Shown: positions 1 to 12,800 of the stretch, in pieces
Layout: each line of letters begins with the position of its first letter
How positions within the stretch are numbered: the stretch's first letter is position 1
Source of the DNA: Siphonodentalium dalli
Taxonomy: Eukaryota > Mollusca > Scaphopoda > Gadilida > Siphonodentaliidae
Direction: 5' to 3'
Length of the DNA: 64,000 nt
NCBI GenBank assembly: GCA_032622095.1
Contig: CP136065.1
Location: 210,034,151-210,098,150, forward strand
The notes under the pieces: generated by a model
Told to the model about the DNA's origin: nothing
What the model saw: only the letters and a program-made list of their open reading frames with translations
Databases searched by the model: none
Made by a program: the position numbers and the translations under genes

Positions 1-76
1 TCGCATATATAAGAGAATGCACTGGCACAGGATCTTTAATGCTGCACCAGTGCAGATGCCATCATGAAAGGGTAAA
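1..76 (+). mobile_element. M2c MITE, partial at window edge
   Basis: Right end of an M2c element: half of a hairpin (CATATATAAGAGAATGCACT), then CTGCACCAG and an end GAAAGGGTAAA. It continues to the left of the window. Confidence 0.75.
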
Positions 77-118
77 GCACATACCATATTTGGAGCCAAA
101 GAAAAAGCAATATTGAAG

Positions 119-440
119 GTATAATGCGGACGCTATACAATTATATCTCTTGATATGGGTGTAATGAAGATACTATACAATTATATCTCTTGGTATGGGT
201 GTAATGAAGATACTATACAATTATATCTCTTGGTATGGGTGTAATGAAGATACTATACAATTATATCTCTTGATATGGGTGTAATGAAGATACTATACAA
301 TTATATCTCTTGATATGGGTGTAATGAAGATACTATACAATTATATCTCTTGGTATGGGTGTAATGAAGATACTATACAATTATATCTCTTTGTATGGGT
401 GTAATGAAGATACTATACAATTATATCTCTTGGTATGGGT
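119..440 (+). repeat. 40-bp minisatellite, about 8 units
   Basis: Seven near-identical 40-bp units (161-440) of the pattern GTAATGAAGATACTATACAA plus TTATATCTCTTGGTATGGGT, preceded by one diverged unit. Units differ mainly at the TTGATATG/TTGGTATG position. Confidence 0.95.
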
Positions 441-493
441 GCTGGAGGGGATTGTGTAAATAATATTTATTCGCAACCAAACGAATAAAATAG

Positions 494-499
494 TTTATT
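494..499 (-). terminator. candidate poly(A) signal of the EGF ligand gene
   Basis: AATAAA on the minus strand, about 340 bp past the proposed stop. A second AATAAA lies at 466-471. Such hexamers are frequent by chance in AT-rich DNA. Confidence 0.3.
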
Positions 500-840
500 A
501 CATTCCTATGTGTGATTTACATTGATTTCTCGAGCGATTATAAATGATAATTTCACTAGTGATTTATGTCACTTTAACTAGTGCGTTATGTATTCATACG
601 GGCTATCAAAATGTATGTGTCATGAGTATAATGGCAGTATTATCGGATTTCTGGTAAATCAGATGTTTATAGTGGAATATAATAAACAGAATAATCACTT
701 GAACTGGTGACGTGAAACAATTTACTTGAGTTCAATTTGCACCCCTTCATCACCCTTCTATGATTCAATATGTGTTATTACAGCCTATTTATAAAACTGT
801 TATAATGAGTAAGTACACCACTATAAAAAGTAAATACACT

Positions 841-894
841 TTAAATATGCTGTCTGGTCATATTAAGAGTGGTATATGAGAGAGTCACTTCGCC
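841..894 (-). CDS. EGF ligand, candidate terminal exon
   Basis: A pyrimidine-rich acceptor (CTCCCTATTTTTGTCCTAG) is followed in phase 0 by GEVTLSYTTLNMTRQHI and a TAA stop. Its phase matches exon 5. No domain supports it and it is short, so an alternative last exon outside the window remains possible. Confidence 0.4.
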   Translation of the reverse strand, partial: GEVTLSYTTLNMTRQHI

Positions 895-3800
895 CTAGGA
901 CAAAAATAGGGAGAAGTGGTACAATTTAGGGACAAGATATCTCCCAAGTCACCTCCTAGGCTGGACCCTGGTATCCTTGTAAAAAGGAAAACCTACTACC
1001 ATGCAATAATGAAGCACACAGGTAGATTGTGACATCCAGTATTAACCCTTCCATGACTGGAGCTTCCTGAAATTTTGTGATAACCCTGTGTTAATGCATT
1101 CTCTTTTATATGCTAGTCGCCTATGGGGCGCTTCGCATATATAAGAGAATGCATGGGCCTAACAATATTTACCTTGATCTTGTAAGACAGTGCATTCTCT
1201 TATATATGCAAGGCTCCCTATGGGAGACTCGCATATATAAGAGAATGCACTGGCACAGGGTCTTTAATGCTGCACCAGCGCAGTTCCGTCATGAAAGGGT
1301 TAAATAATCTCAAGGTTCAAGCAATACAGAAACGCTAAATATTTAATTAACACGAACCATGCTTCTAATTTCTAACCAACAACAATCAAACAACTAATTA
1401 TAAAGGCAAAAACAAAACATGAATCAACAAAGCAATAGTAAGATCATTCTTTATACAGAAAACAATGAATACGGTTGTCATGGATACAATCGTCATGGAT
1501 CAAGGGAGAGAACTTACATTTGAATCTGGTGGAATGAGTGAACCGTTACTTGTACATGTAAGTTGGTGGTCTCGACGCTCTTTTCTTTTCCTCCTGTTAA
1601 GAACAAAACATTTATAATCAAACAAACTTAAAGGTACTCAATCCGATTAAGCACCCCTCAATTACTATTTATTTGGCTTCGGGGGTATAAAATATTTGAT
1701 TCGAGTCGAGAAACTAATCCATCAAAGCTCAGAGTGATCAGATATCAATTTTTTTAAATCTATTATTTTTAACTACCTGGAATATTTAGTGGCCCAGTAA
1801 AAGTCGATGAGAAGACAAAATAGCGGATGAAGAAGGATAACTCTAAAATCAAGTGGCTTTTTTATGTCAGATATTTGACAAACCGGCAAAATTTCATTCT
1901 ACAAAATGTTGATAAATAACAGGTTTTGGGCAATTATATATAGTGGACTGTGGTTAGCATTATTTTTGGGCAATTAATCGATTCTGATAACTGAAGCGGC
2001 ATTTTAAAAAATTTGTTGTTGGAATCTGATGATATGGGGACCATCGAATCAGATGGAGTACCTTTAATCCGATAGACTTAAATAATTATAACACAAAATA
2101 ATAACAATTCATCAAAAAGCAAGACACAGAGAGAAGTGATGGCTCTATATATTTCAAATGTGTGTAAGTTGATATCCTTATTTTGAACACTATAATGAAT
2201 CATTTGTATAGTCTAGCTATTATACAGCTAGTATAGTAGTCAAATTAAAGCAACCGCTTATTCTGGTCGTGTATTTTCGTAATTTTAATAAGTAAAAAAA
2301 ATTTGAGGAAAATTTGGAGAAAAAAAACCCAATAAAATGGTTAGGAGGTGGCCCATTTTGGGAGGGGTGATTGGGTTACCGTAAACACAGGTATTATTTT
2401 ATTTAACCTAATCTATTGCCTCTCAGCCCATACAGCATTATAAAGTTGATTACCTTATATGGACTATGACACAGCATATAATCATGGAGCAGAATAGCGT
2501 AAATCCGACCGCTGCAGCAGCTATGCTGGCCGTCTGTATCTTTATATCCTCCTCAACTGAAAGAAATGTCAATATTTGAATTTCAATCAAGCCAAAATGA
2601 GATAGTCATTAGAAAGAATAGTTCTTCGAGTCAGCATATCTCATTGTAGGTCACTACAATCAGGCCTCAAAATATGGTGCTGGACATCTGCAGAATGAGG
2701 TCACCAGAGGGTGAATTTAGTGACGCTACCCCACACAGCGGGTTAGCATAACTAAATTCACCCTCTGGGGACCTCATTTTGCTCGGGCCTCACCTTCTCT
2801 GGAAAGAATCTTTATTATCAAATTATCAAGTTTTTTTAGTTTCTTTTTCTTTTTTAGTTTAGTTTCTCTCTATCCCCAAATTAGCAGACAACACCATCAC
2901 CATCTTCACCAACTGGGAACTTAAATCTGTGTCTTGGTCTCCATAGCAGATGATGCCATGCAGAATGAGGTCCCCAAAGAATGAATTTGGTAATGCTAGC
3001 CCGCTGCGCAGGGTACAGCTTGCAATGCACGAGCAGAGCATCTGAACTGAGTCAGTTTTACCAAATGAGTAATGGATATTGCTAATGTATAATTCACATG
3101 ATCCAAAGGCTTCAGTAAAAAGTAACTATGCATACATGTATAGTCCATTTGCAACAAGTTTGATAAAAGATTAGAGATATTGAGGTTTATCATATTCTGC
3201 ATTAATTAAACAGTCCTTAGTCTGTTAGTTAACTCTTTTGTTACTATATACTCATTAACGAGTCGCTCTCGTAGGCAATGTTGAGATAATAATTTCAATA
3301 AACAGCCAAACACAGTTTATTGAATTTTTTTATATGAAACATATACTACTAATTAATTGGAATCCTTCTCTACTTGTATTATCTGACGTCTGCTTTAATT
3401 TCCTGAACAACCCTCCAGATAAATACCAGTAATAAAGAATTCCAATGTACATGTATACTTTTATAACTGAATTTAAGTAAAGAAAGGATTAACCCTTTGA
3501 GTGCCAGGTCGATTTTTGTATCAACCCATATACCCTGTGCCAATGCATTCTCTTATATATGCGAGTCGACCATAGGTCGCCTCGCATATATAAGAGAATG
3601 CATTGGCCTAACAATTTTTTACAATTTTAATAATTTAATCTTATATTCTTTAACAGACTTATTTTGTAGGTTTAGGGCTGATGAGGTCGGCCCCTGTCAC
3701 TCAAAGGGTTAAGCCAGTAATAATTAACCCATTCATGATGGGAGCCGAGCTGGTGCAGCATTGAAGATCCTGTGCCAGTGTATTCTCTTATACTTGCGAG

Positions 3801-6800
3801 TCTCCCATGGGGAGCCTCCCATATATAATAGAAGAACTGGCTTATACGGTCAAGGTAAATATTGTTAGGCCAATGTATTCTCTTATATATGCGAGGCACC
3901 CTATGGGAGACTCGCATATATAAGAGAATGCATTGGCACAGGGTTTGTGGCCAAATTTCAAGAAGCTCCAGTCAAAGAAGGGTTAATATGTGATTCAGCC
4001 TTACAGACGTTCCTATTTGAGTTATCATACTCACCTGGGAAGAAAATGTCATGGCTAATTCTCTCACATCTGTCACCTTCATATTCTTTGGGACAACTAA
4101 AAAAATGAAATAAAGCTAAATGATATATATGTACTTTCAAAGATCCTAAATAGGAAATAAAAAATTTGGGTTTAGGATTTAATGGCATTTATCAACATTT
4201 CAGTGGCTCAGCTATATTTTTACACTAGCAAGGTGACCCGCCATTGCCCAGATTAAAGTGATGTGGAACACGCTGCTGGGGAAATTTGTAAGGAACAGAG
4301 AACACTCTTGCTCATAGTAGTTTCTAATAAAGTTTATGCACAAATAGGCATCACATATCATCATTATTATTCAAGGATTATATGCAGTAATTGCAGTGAA
4401 TCACATTGGCGGAATTATTGCCGTTTATCTTAATTAATTCGTCCCTAGTTAAGAAGTAGATATTCATAATTGTGCATACATTAGACGTTATAGTAAATGG
4501 TCCCTACTTAATTTCTATAACAGTCAGACATTTGCAAATATAGATACACATGTAGATAACTTTAGTGGAAATCGGCGACAAGATATATTTTTATCAATTG
4601 TGGTGACCCTCTCCCTCCCCATCCCGGACTCAAAATGCACCATTACTTTGGCGTCTTTATACTACATCATTGCATGATTTACTCATATCATGGAAATGAT
4701 TACATATAAGTTTGGTGGAAATGGGTGACCAAACATTTCCCAACCCCGATAGCTTCACTTGAGAAATATTTAACCTGCACCATTACCATCCTCATGAAAG
4801 TTATGCCTAATAAACCCTTCTAGATGGTCCCCACTTAATTTCTATAGCGAAGATAAAAGACAGACATTCACAAATATAGATAGATAGATAGATTAGTGGA
4901 AATTGGTAACAAAACTAATTTTATCAATTATGGTGCATGTTTCCCTTCCCCATCCCTGACTCGAGCGACATCACTTTGGCGTCAGTTAACTACATCATTA
5001 GGCTACTCATACCATGGATATGATTATAAAAATTGATGGAAATTGGCGACAAAAAAATATGATTGATTTTGTTGGCCCTCCCCTCTTTCTGTCCCCGATT
5101 CTGACAGCGTCACTTTTTAACCTGTACCATTATCTTCCTCGTGATAAGTTACCTGTTAGATCCCTTTATAACCCTCTAGATGATCCCCACTTAATTTCTA
5201 TAGCAGAGAGGCAGAAAGATATTCGTTAACAGCAATCATCAATGAGAAAAGGAATGTGAAATTGAAATAGTTCATGTCAACAGTAAACTTCTTTAGTATG
5301 CACATCGACAGACATGAAATTGAAATAGTTCATGTCAACAGTAAACTTCTTTAATATGCACATCGACAGACATGAAATTGAAATCAAACGGAAGTTGAAT
5401 CTAACAAGAACAGTGTTACCAGGTACTTCTTGCCAGGCTATAAATATAATGAATGGCTTTTCAAGTATCAAGGTTACTTTTTTCAGGAATTTAACCCTTT
5501 CAGTGCCAGGGGCCATCTCATTGGCCCTAATTTTTACGGTCTGTCAAATCAGCCCTAAAATTAAAAAAAAAAAATATTTAGATTTTTTTTGGGTTGAATT
5601 TTTTTTGGGGTAAGCTTAAGCATGCTATAGCAAATTTAAAAACAAACTGGATAAAACCTTAGGGGCATGTTATAACTCAAAACTATCACCAAATATTCAT
5701 AGTAATAATTTTGATGCCCATGAAAAACGTAAGATTCCCTGGCACTAAACCTACAAAATAAGTATGTTAAAGAATATAAGAAAAAATTATTAAAATTGTA
5801 AAAAATAATAACAAATGATGAAAAATTGTTAGGCCAATGCATTCTCTTATATATGCGAGGCGACCTATGGTCGACTCGCATATATAAGAGAATGCATTGG
5901 CACAGGGTATATGGGTTGATACAAACATCGGACCTGGCGCTAAAAGGGTTAAAGAACTTGGAATTCATAATGTTCATTCCAGTTTCAATGATGGGTGTAA
6001 AATTGATGCAAAATTGACCTATATATAGATACTTACTTGCATGCCGACTGGCGGAAATCATTGATGATGTAAACATAACACCTTCCACCGTATAGACACG
6101 CTGCTGTCATGTATTCTTTCTCATTGCATGCATGCTGATGGTGTCCTGATGTGATATTATACTCTGTTGTAAGTTCTAAAGGTGATTCTGTACTGGGCTG
6201 GGCTGTAGGGGTTCTACCACACCCATCTACAATTAATAAATGTAAACATTTAAAGCCATATTATGGACTTGTTCGAGTGCGTGAAACTGATAAGTTAGTA
6301 TTCAGGCGCTATATCAACTGAAGGAATGTAGCAAACTACTAACCTATCCAAAAATATCAAGCAAATCGACCGTACCACTCAATAGAAAACATCGACTGAA
6401 TTACTCTCAATTGTCAATATTTACTTCTCGATTCAGGACGCAACTATTGGCGATAAATTAATGGAAATAATTTCGCCATCGAGAGTCACTGTATTTATTG
6501 AAGATATAAGAATGGCGGTTTGTGTTGTCAGTTTGGATATAATATGTCCTACAGTAATGCCCTAATTAATCGACTCCCTAACCACTGCAGAATTATGGGT
6601 AACTTTTCAGGATTTAGTTGGAAATATGGCTTGTTGTATGGCAACAAGTCATATTTCCGACTAAATCCTGAAAAGTTACCCATAATTCTGCAGTGGTTAG
6701 GGAGTCGATTAATTAGGGCATTACTGTACTTTGAGCATGATTATTCTCCATTTCTATTTGATCACCCTACTGGAGTGTTTCACATCACTTTAATATTGTA

Positions 6801-9800
6801 GAATGTCAGAGGTTATTATTGAATACGGAGGTTTAACCCTTCCATGACTGGAGCTTCCTGAAATTTTGTGAAAATCCTGTGCAAATACATTCTCTTATAC
6901 AGTAATGCCCTAAATAATCGACTCCTTAACCACAGCAGAATTATTGGTAACTTTTCAGGATTTAGTCAGAAATATGGCTTGTGCAACAAGACATATCTCC
7001 GATTCTCATAATCACTTTTAAAAGTATACTTTGAAATGGTCTATTACTTATCTGGAGGGGTTTTCAGCAAAAATAAGTAGATGACAGATAATACAATAAT
7101 ACAATTTATTGGAGGGAAATATTCAGATATTAACCCTTTACCCAACAGAAGGGCCCTGTGCCAATGCATTCTCTTATATATGCGAGTCGACCATAGGTCG
7201 CCTCACATATATAAGAGAATGCATTGGCTTAACACATTAAAAATTATAAAATTGTTAAAGAATGTAAGAAAAAAATGGTAAAAAGTGTTAAATTTTTAAT
7301 TTTTTTTAGGCCAATGCATTCTCTTATATATGCGAGGCAACCTATGGTCGACTCGCATATATAAGAGAATGCATTGGCACAGGGCATAACTGTAACTATC
7401 ACAATGTGGTCAAGGAGCCGGTTCCAATGATATCCATATTTGTATGGTTCTATTGAGACAGACCGAAGATATTTTAGGCTGTTGAAGCTTTATTTGGCCG
7501 GTTTTGGCCGGTTTGTTGGGTAAAGGGTTAAGTTCAACAAATGACCCATGTCTGTTGAACTTATTATCAGAACATTTCCTAAGGGAAGAATACATGTACT
7601 CATCAACGAGTATTCATAAAAGAAAGGTTTAACGGTACTCAATCTGATTCGATGGTCCCCATATCATCAGATTCCAACAACAACAACATTTTTAGAAATG
7701 CCGCTTCAGTTATCAGAATCGATTAATTGCCCAAAAATAATGCTAACCACTGTCAACTATACTATAAAATTGCCTGAAACCTGTTATTTATCAACATGTT
7801 GTTCAAATAAATTTTGCCTTATTTATCAACAGAAAGCCTCTTGATTTTTTAGAGTTATCTATCTTCATCCACAATTTAGTCCGAGAACATATTTTTACCC
7901 CCCAAATCCAAATAAATAGTAATTGAGGGGCCCTTAATTGGATTATGCATCTTTAAGAACCAGACTCAGCCTCACTCAGGTTCGTAAATAATGAACTCTG
8001 AACGAGGCAACTCAGTTCTCACCCGGATTGGGCTTAGATGAAAAGGAATTGTGTGCAAATACCTTCAGAGACTCAGAGTCAAAGACCCCTCCTTCTACAA
8101 AATTCCAGCTCTTGAGTCATTTCTTCACCATGACTCAGTTGAATAGTCATGTTATTCCAATTATAGTGAAAAGTCAGAGATCTCCATCTATATGGTGACC
8201 CACACAGATACCTAGTCAAATTGATGACCCAGACGTAGGCCCAGACTAATTGATAACCAATGTCTATAAAATGATGAGTCTTTAATTTGTGGATATGAAA
8301 TCAGTGGAGAAAAGACTTTGATAAGTTTATAAAAATCAGCGATCGTATAGTTCTATACTCTCATTTCACAGTTAGAAACGTCTGAGCGATCAGAAGAGAA
8401 ATGTATTCACTACAATCTACAAAGCGAAAACACCATCCTCAGATAATTCTTCATTTAATTTTTTCTATTATCGTTTATGCATGATCATAACTCAAACATG
8501 ATAGGCTCATTTCCTATGAAATTACAAAATAAACAACGCTGCCTGATATAATAATGCTTCTGATTTTATTTTTTTTTGTGAATTCGTTTGTGGTTTTATT
8601 CATACAATTTTGAAACGAAGCCAAATCCTCAATGATATGACAAATAAACTGAGCTACGTTAAATCGATAACAGCATAGCTAATGCGTTATGAACAGTTCG
8701 TGACATTTATCACTAACGTACGAGAATAGTCGGATATAGTGGTGCTGTCGAACTCGGCCACAAAAATAGAAGGAATATCTTGATATAACTACTAATTACA
8801 AATATAGTTTGAACATACCTGTCATAATATAATCAACATACAGCTCGAAGGACATTAAAACGGATTCATTAACCCTTTACCCAACAGAACGGCCAAAACC
8901 GGCCAGATAAAGCTTCAACAGCCTAAAATATCTTCGGTCTGTCTCAATAGAACCATACAAATATGGATATCATTGGAACCGGCTCCTTGACCACATTGTG
9001 ATAGTTACAGTTATGCCCTGTGCCAATGCATTCTCTTATATATGCGAGTCGACCATAGGTCGCCTCGCATATATAAGAGAATGCATTGGCCTAAAAAAAA
9101 TCTTTTTTTCTTACATTCTTTAACAATTTTATAATTTTTAATTTGTTAAGCCAATGCATTCTCTTATATATGCGAGGCGACCTATGGTCGACTCGCATAT
9201 ATAAGAGAATGCATTGGCACAGGGCCCGGCCCTTCTGTTGGGTAAAGGGTTAATCTGTCCAAATAAGACTTTTTTTTTTACTTGTTTGAATTGGTTTTTC
9301 ATCATATCAGAGTAAGTGCACTGGTATCAGCAGGGATGTGTTGACAGGGATGGGTTTGGAGAATGTCTCACCCCTCCAACTTGGACCAATTTTATGCCTG
9401 ATAACGTTAGTTGGAAATTTCAGACAAAAAGTAGGTTGAAGTTGTTCCAACCAGTATTTAGCGTGAAATTTGTTATTTTTAGGCCAAAATTAAAAAAAAA
9501 TCCTACTTTTTGTCAAATTTTTGCACACAGAAATGGCAATCAGTTGGAAAATAAATTATCAGTTAGAAATAAATTCCCAACCATTTGGGGGTGAATATAT
9601 ACTAAATTGGAAAAACATGTGTATAAAATATTAGATATGAATCGAAGACCCCTTTCCGAAAATGCTTCTATCGATTAATATTGATTATATTTCGAATATT
9701 TTCTGGTCTAAAAACATGTGGGTGTTTAGCTAACAGACAATAACGGTTTCTGCTAACAGAGACCAGAAATTTTATTATGTAATTTTGTCACAAATAAACG

Positions 9801-12800
9801 TTAATTAGACGGATTATCGCTTATAACTATGTAATAAAACAATGCAAACAAATCAATCTGGGACAATTGACGTTCGGATCATAGCTATATGAACACTCTA
9901 ATGATCTCCATTGCTATATGGTATCGCTTGAATTGTCTGTTCTAAAAATAGAACATTAAAGTGTCCCACTTAATCATCTTATTTTATAATAAAATATTTG
10001 AAATAAATTCAATATTAATTGACAGAAACGTTTCCAGGCAAGGATTTCCAACTCATACGTATTATTATTTCATACCCAGAAAACTATCTAAAATTTATTT
10101 AATTAAAGAGATAATCCATCTATAATAGATTCTTAGTTAAAATATCAGTGACAAAAACCAATCCTTCCTGAATCCATCAATGTATATTGTTTCGGTCGAT
10201 GCTGAATCTATGAGAGGAAATATTCATCTCAGAAATCGAGCTAATAGCTAACTAGATTGATTCTGCCAGTACCATGGCTTGCATCACCTACTATTCACCA
10301 TAAAACCAAATGGCTGGCTGTAAAAGACTCTCATAGGAAAAATCGAACATGTGAGTCTAATAAAATTGCTTTAATCATGGGGACTAATTACATCATCTTA
10401 TAAGATTAGGCTATATATTATTGATTCTCGTCTATTTTCATCTCCCATTCATAAATATAACGATCTGTCCTTCACAAGTAGCCTAGCAAAGCTCACTAAC
10501 TATGATGCTGCAATGTCCGTGGGTCCTCATGGTTTATCTATACAGTAATTCTCTAAGAAATCGACTTCTTAACCACAGCAGAATTATGGGTAACTTTTCA
10601 GGATTTCGGCGGAAATATGGCTTGTTGCCATTCATCGGAAAGCTCTCCCAGAGAGCTTTCAGATGAATGGCAACAAGCCATATTTCCAACTAAATCCTGA
10701 AAAATTACCCATTTGGGAGAGCTTTCCGATGAATGGCAACAAGCCATATTTCCAACTAAATCCTGAAAAGTTTCCCATAATTCTGCTGTGGTTAAGAAGT
10801 TGATTACTTAGAGCATTACTGTACTTGAAGAACAAACCAACAGTGCTAAGAAAATTATTACCATAACTTGTGTCAAATGTTCCTAGTAATTCAGAGTAAT
10901 TTAGGACTATTCAAATAATATAATTATTCCAATATTTTCTTGATGAGAAGAAATATTAATGTCGCTTGATGTTTTCAAATATTTGGCCATGATTGAGTTA
11001 ATATATATAACTAGACATGAGTATACAATATCAAAGTATTTTTGATAAACTAAGTTACAAAGGTATAAAACATTTACTCGCGAATTATTGGATTTTACAT
11101 TCTAAAGTTTAATTTCATCTTGGTTATTCCATGATATATAGGAAAGCTATAAGTTTACTAGTGCCTTCAGTAATTCAGTTCTGTACAGGAACTGATTACT
11201 ATTTAGAAAAATGTCACTGATTTCATAAATTAACTATAATAAAATGTTGTTTTTATTTGCATGGTTTAACAATAAAATTTTATTTTCTGAGGCTGTTAAA
11301 ATTCCCAGCAGTGAGCTTTTGTGGTCAGTTGGGTGCGGTTAAACATAGCTATTTTTATTATGTGTTGAGATATTAACAATTTCCACCTTCTCAAAATATT
11401 AATCGTATAATACACCCACTCAAAATGTTATTCTAAGCTTAAAGGGACCCAAGGCACAGTAAATGTACAAATAATATAAAAGTCTGTAAAAATATAACCA
11501 CTAAGAATAACATCACGAAATAGATAAACTTTGTGATAGATTGTTCTCCAATAATGAAATTTTGTGAGTTGAAACCATTGTTATGTAAACAAAGCTGTTA
11601 CAGTGATTTGTCAACTAACATCGCTAATTGTGTAGTAAGTTCAAATTTTTTAATATGCATATTATTTTCAGAATATTTTTCAATTCTTTGACCTTTTCCA
11701 AAGTTTACAGTCAAGTTTTTATTAAACTTTGGTATCTAATTGGACTAATTTGACTTTTATCGGTAATTCCACTTTTACATTTCAATGGTTTGACATGTAA
11801 ATTCTCACTATTCGAGACTTAATAATAATGAAAATAAGAACAAACAACAAAGTCAATATATTTTTTCATGTACAGTAATGCTCTAAGTAATCGACTTCTC
11901 CCTGAGAGCTTTCCAATGAATGGCAACAAGCCATATTTCCGACTAAATCCTGAAAAGTTACCCATAATTTTGCTGTGGTTAAGAAGTCGATTACTTAGAG
12001 CATTACTGTACTTGTCGATGATAGTTATTTTACTGACGTTTATGTTATTTCGCATGAAGACCTCGAGTCCCTTCAATATATATGAGCTTTTTTCAGGGTT
12101 CACAAAATAGAACTACACTACGATAAAATATACACACAATAAATATTTCCCTTAGGCTAAATTTATCTGAAGATCTTGACGTAAGTCCAAAGTGATCACC
12201 GATCCTCAGTGAACGCCTTTTAAAGATTTATCATCCATAAATTTACAAATATAGTACTGCTTATCATTGTGTATGTTATTTAAGGTATTTATTACGTTTG
12301 TGATGTTTAAGTATAGTTTCTCACAGTGACTCGTGTTTTCATTCAAACCAAATGTAATGCTCCAGATCGTACTTACTCGCATATTTTAACATTTTTAGTT
12401 TGTTTTAATCTATTTTAAATTCAAGCAATGTTATCTCAAGCCTGACTGAAATTTCACCCAATTCCAACCTGCCTGAATCATAGTACAATTATGACATTAA
12501 AAACTCTTTAATAAACAATCCGTATTGAAAAATAAATCATTTTCTGTCCACATCAAGCGTTATTTATGCAGTATAATTTCAGAGAGATTTAATTCAGTCT
12601 GACTGAATTAGTTTTCTATATTGAAAATTCCGATGAAATCAGATGAAATTAACTTTTATTGAAAATTCACTTCAATGAAATTTTTGCCAAATTTCACTGA
12701 AATCACCAAATAAAAAAAAAAAAAATTTGATTTCACTGGAATTCAACTGAAATTTCAATGAAATTAAAAAAAATTCACTGAAATCACCAAAAAAAATTAT

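Noticed and set aside
119-440. CRISPR-like array
   Set aside because: The 40-bp units are contiguous with no unique spacers. It is a minisatellite in an animal genome.
3958-4188. 76-codon minus-strand open frame as an independent small protein
   Set aside because: The middle is EGF ligand exon 3. Both sides lie beyond consensus splice sites.
5636-6088. 150-codon minus-strand open frame
   Set aside because: Only its first part is real (EGF ligand exon 2). The rest runs through the donor site into an M2b element.
11819-12110. Matching peptides on both strands (with NPEKLPIILLWLRSRLLRALLY) seen here and at 50, 55 and 61 kb
   Set aside because: They are translations of the M1 palindrome, which gives the same frame from both strands. 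They are not a gene family.
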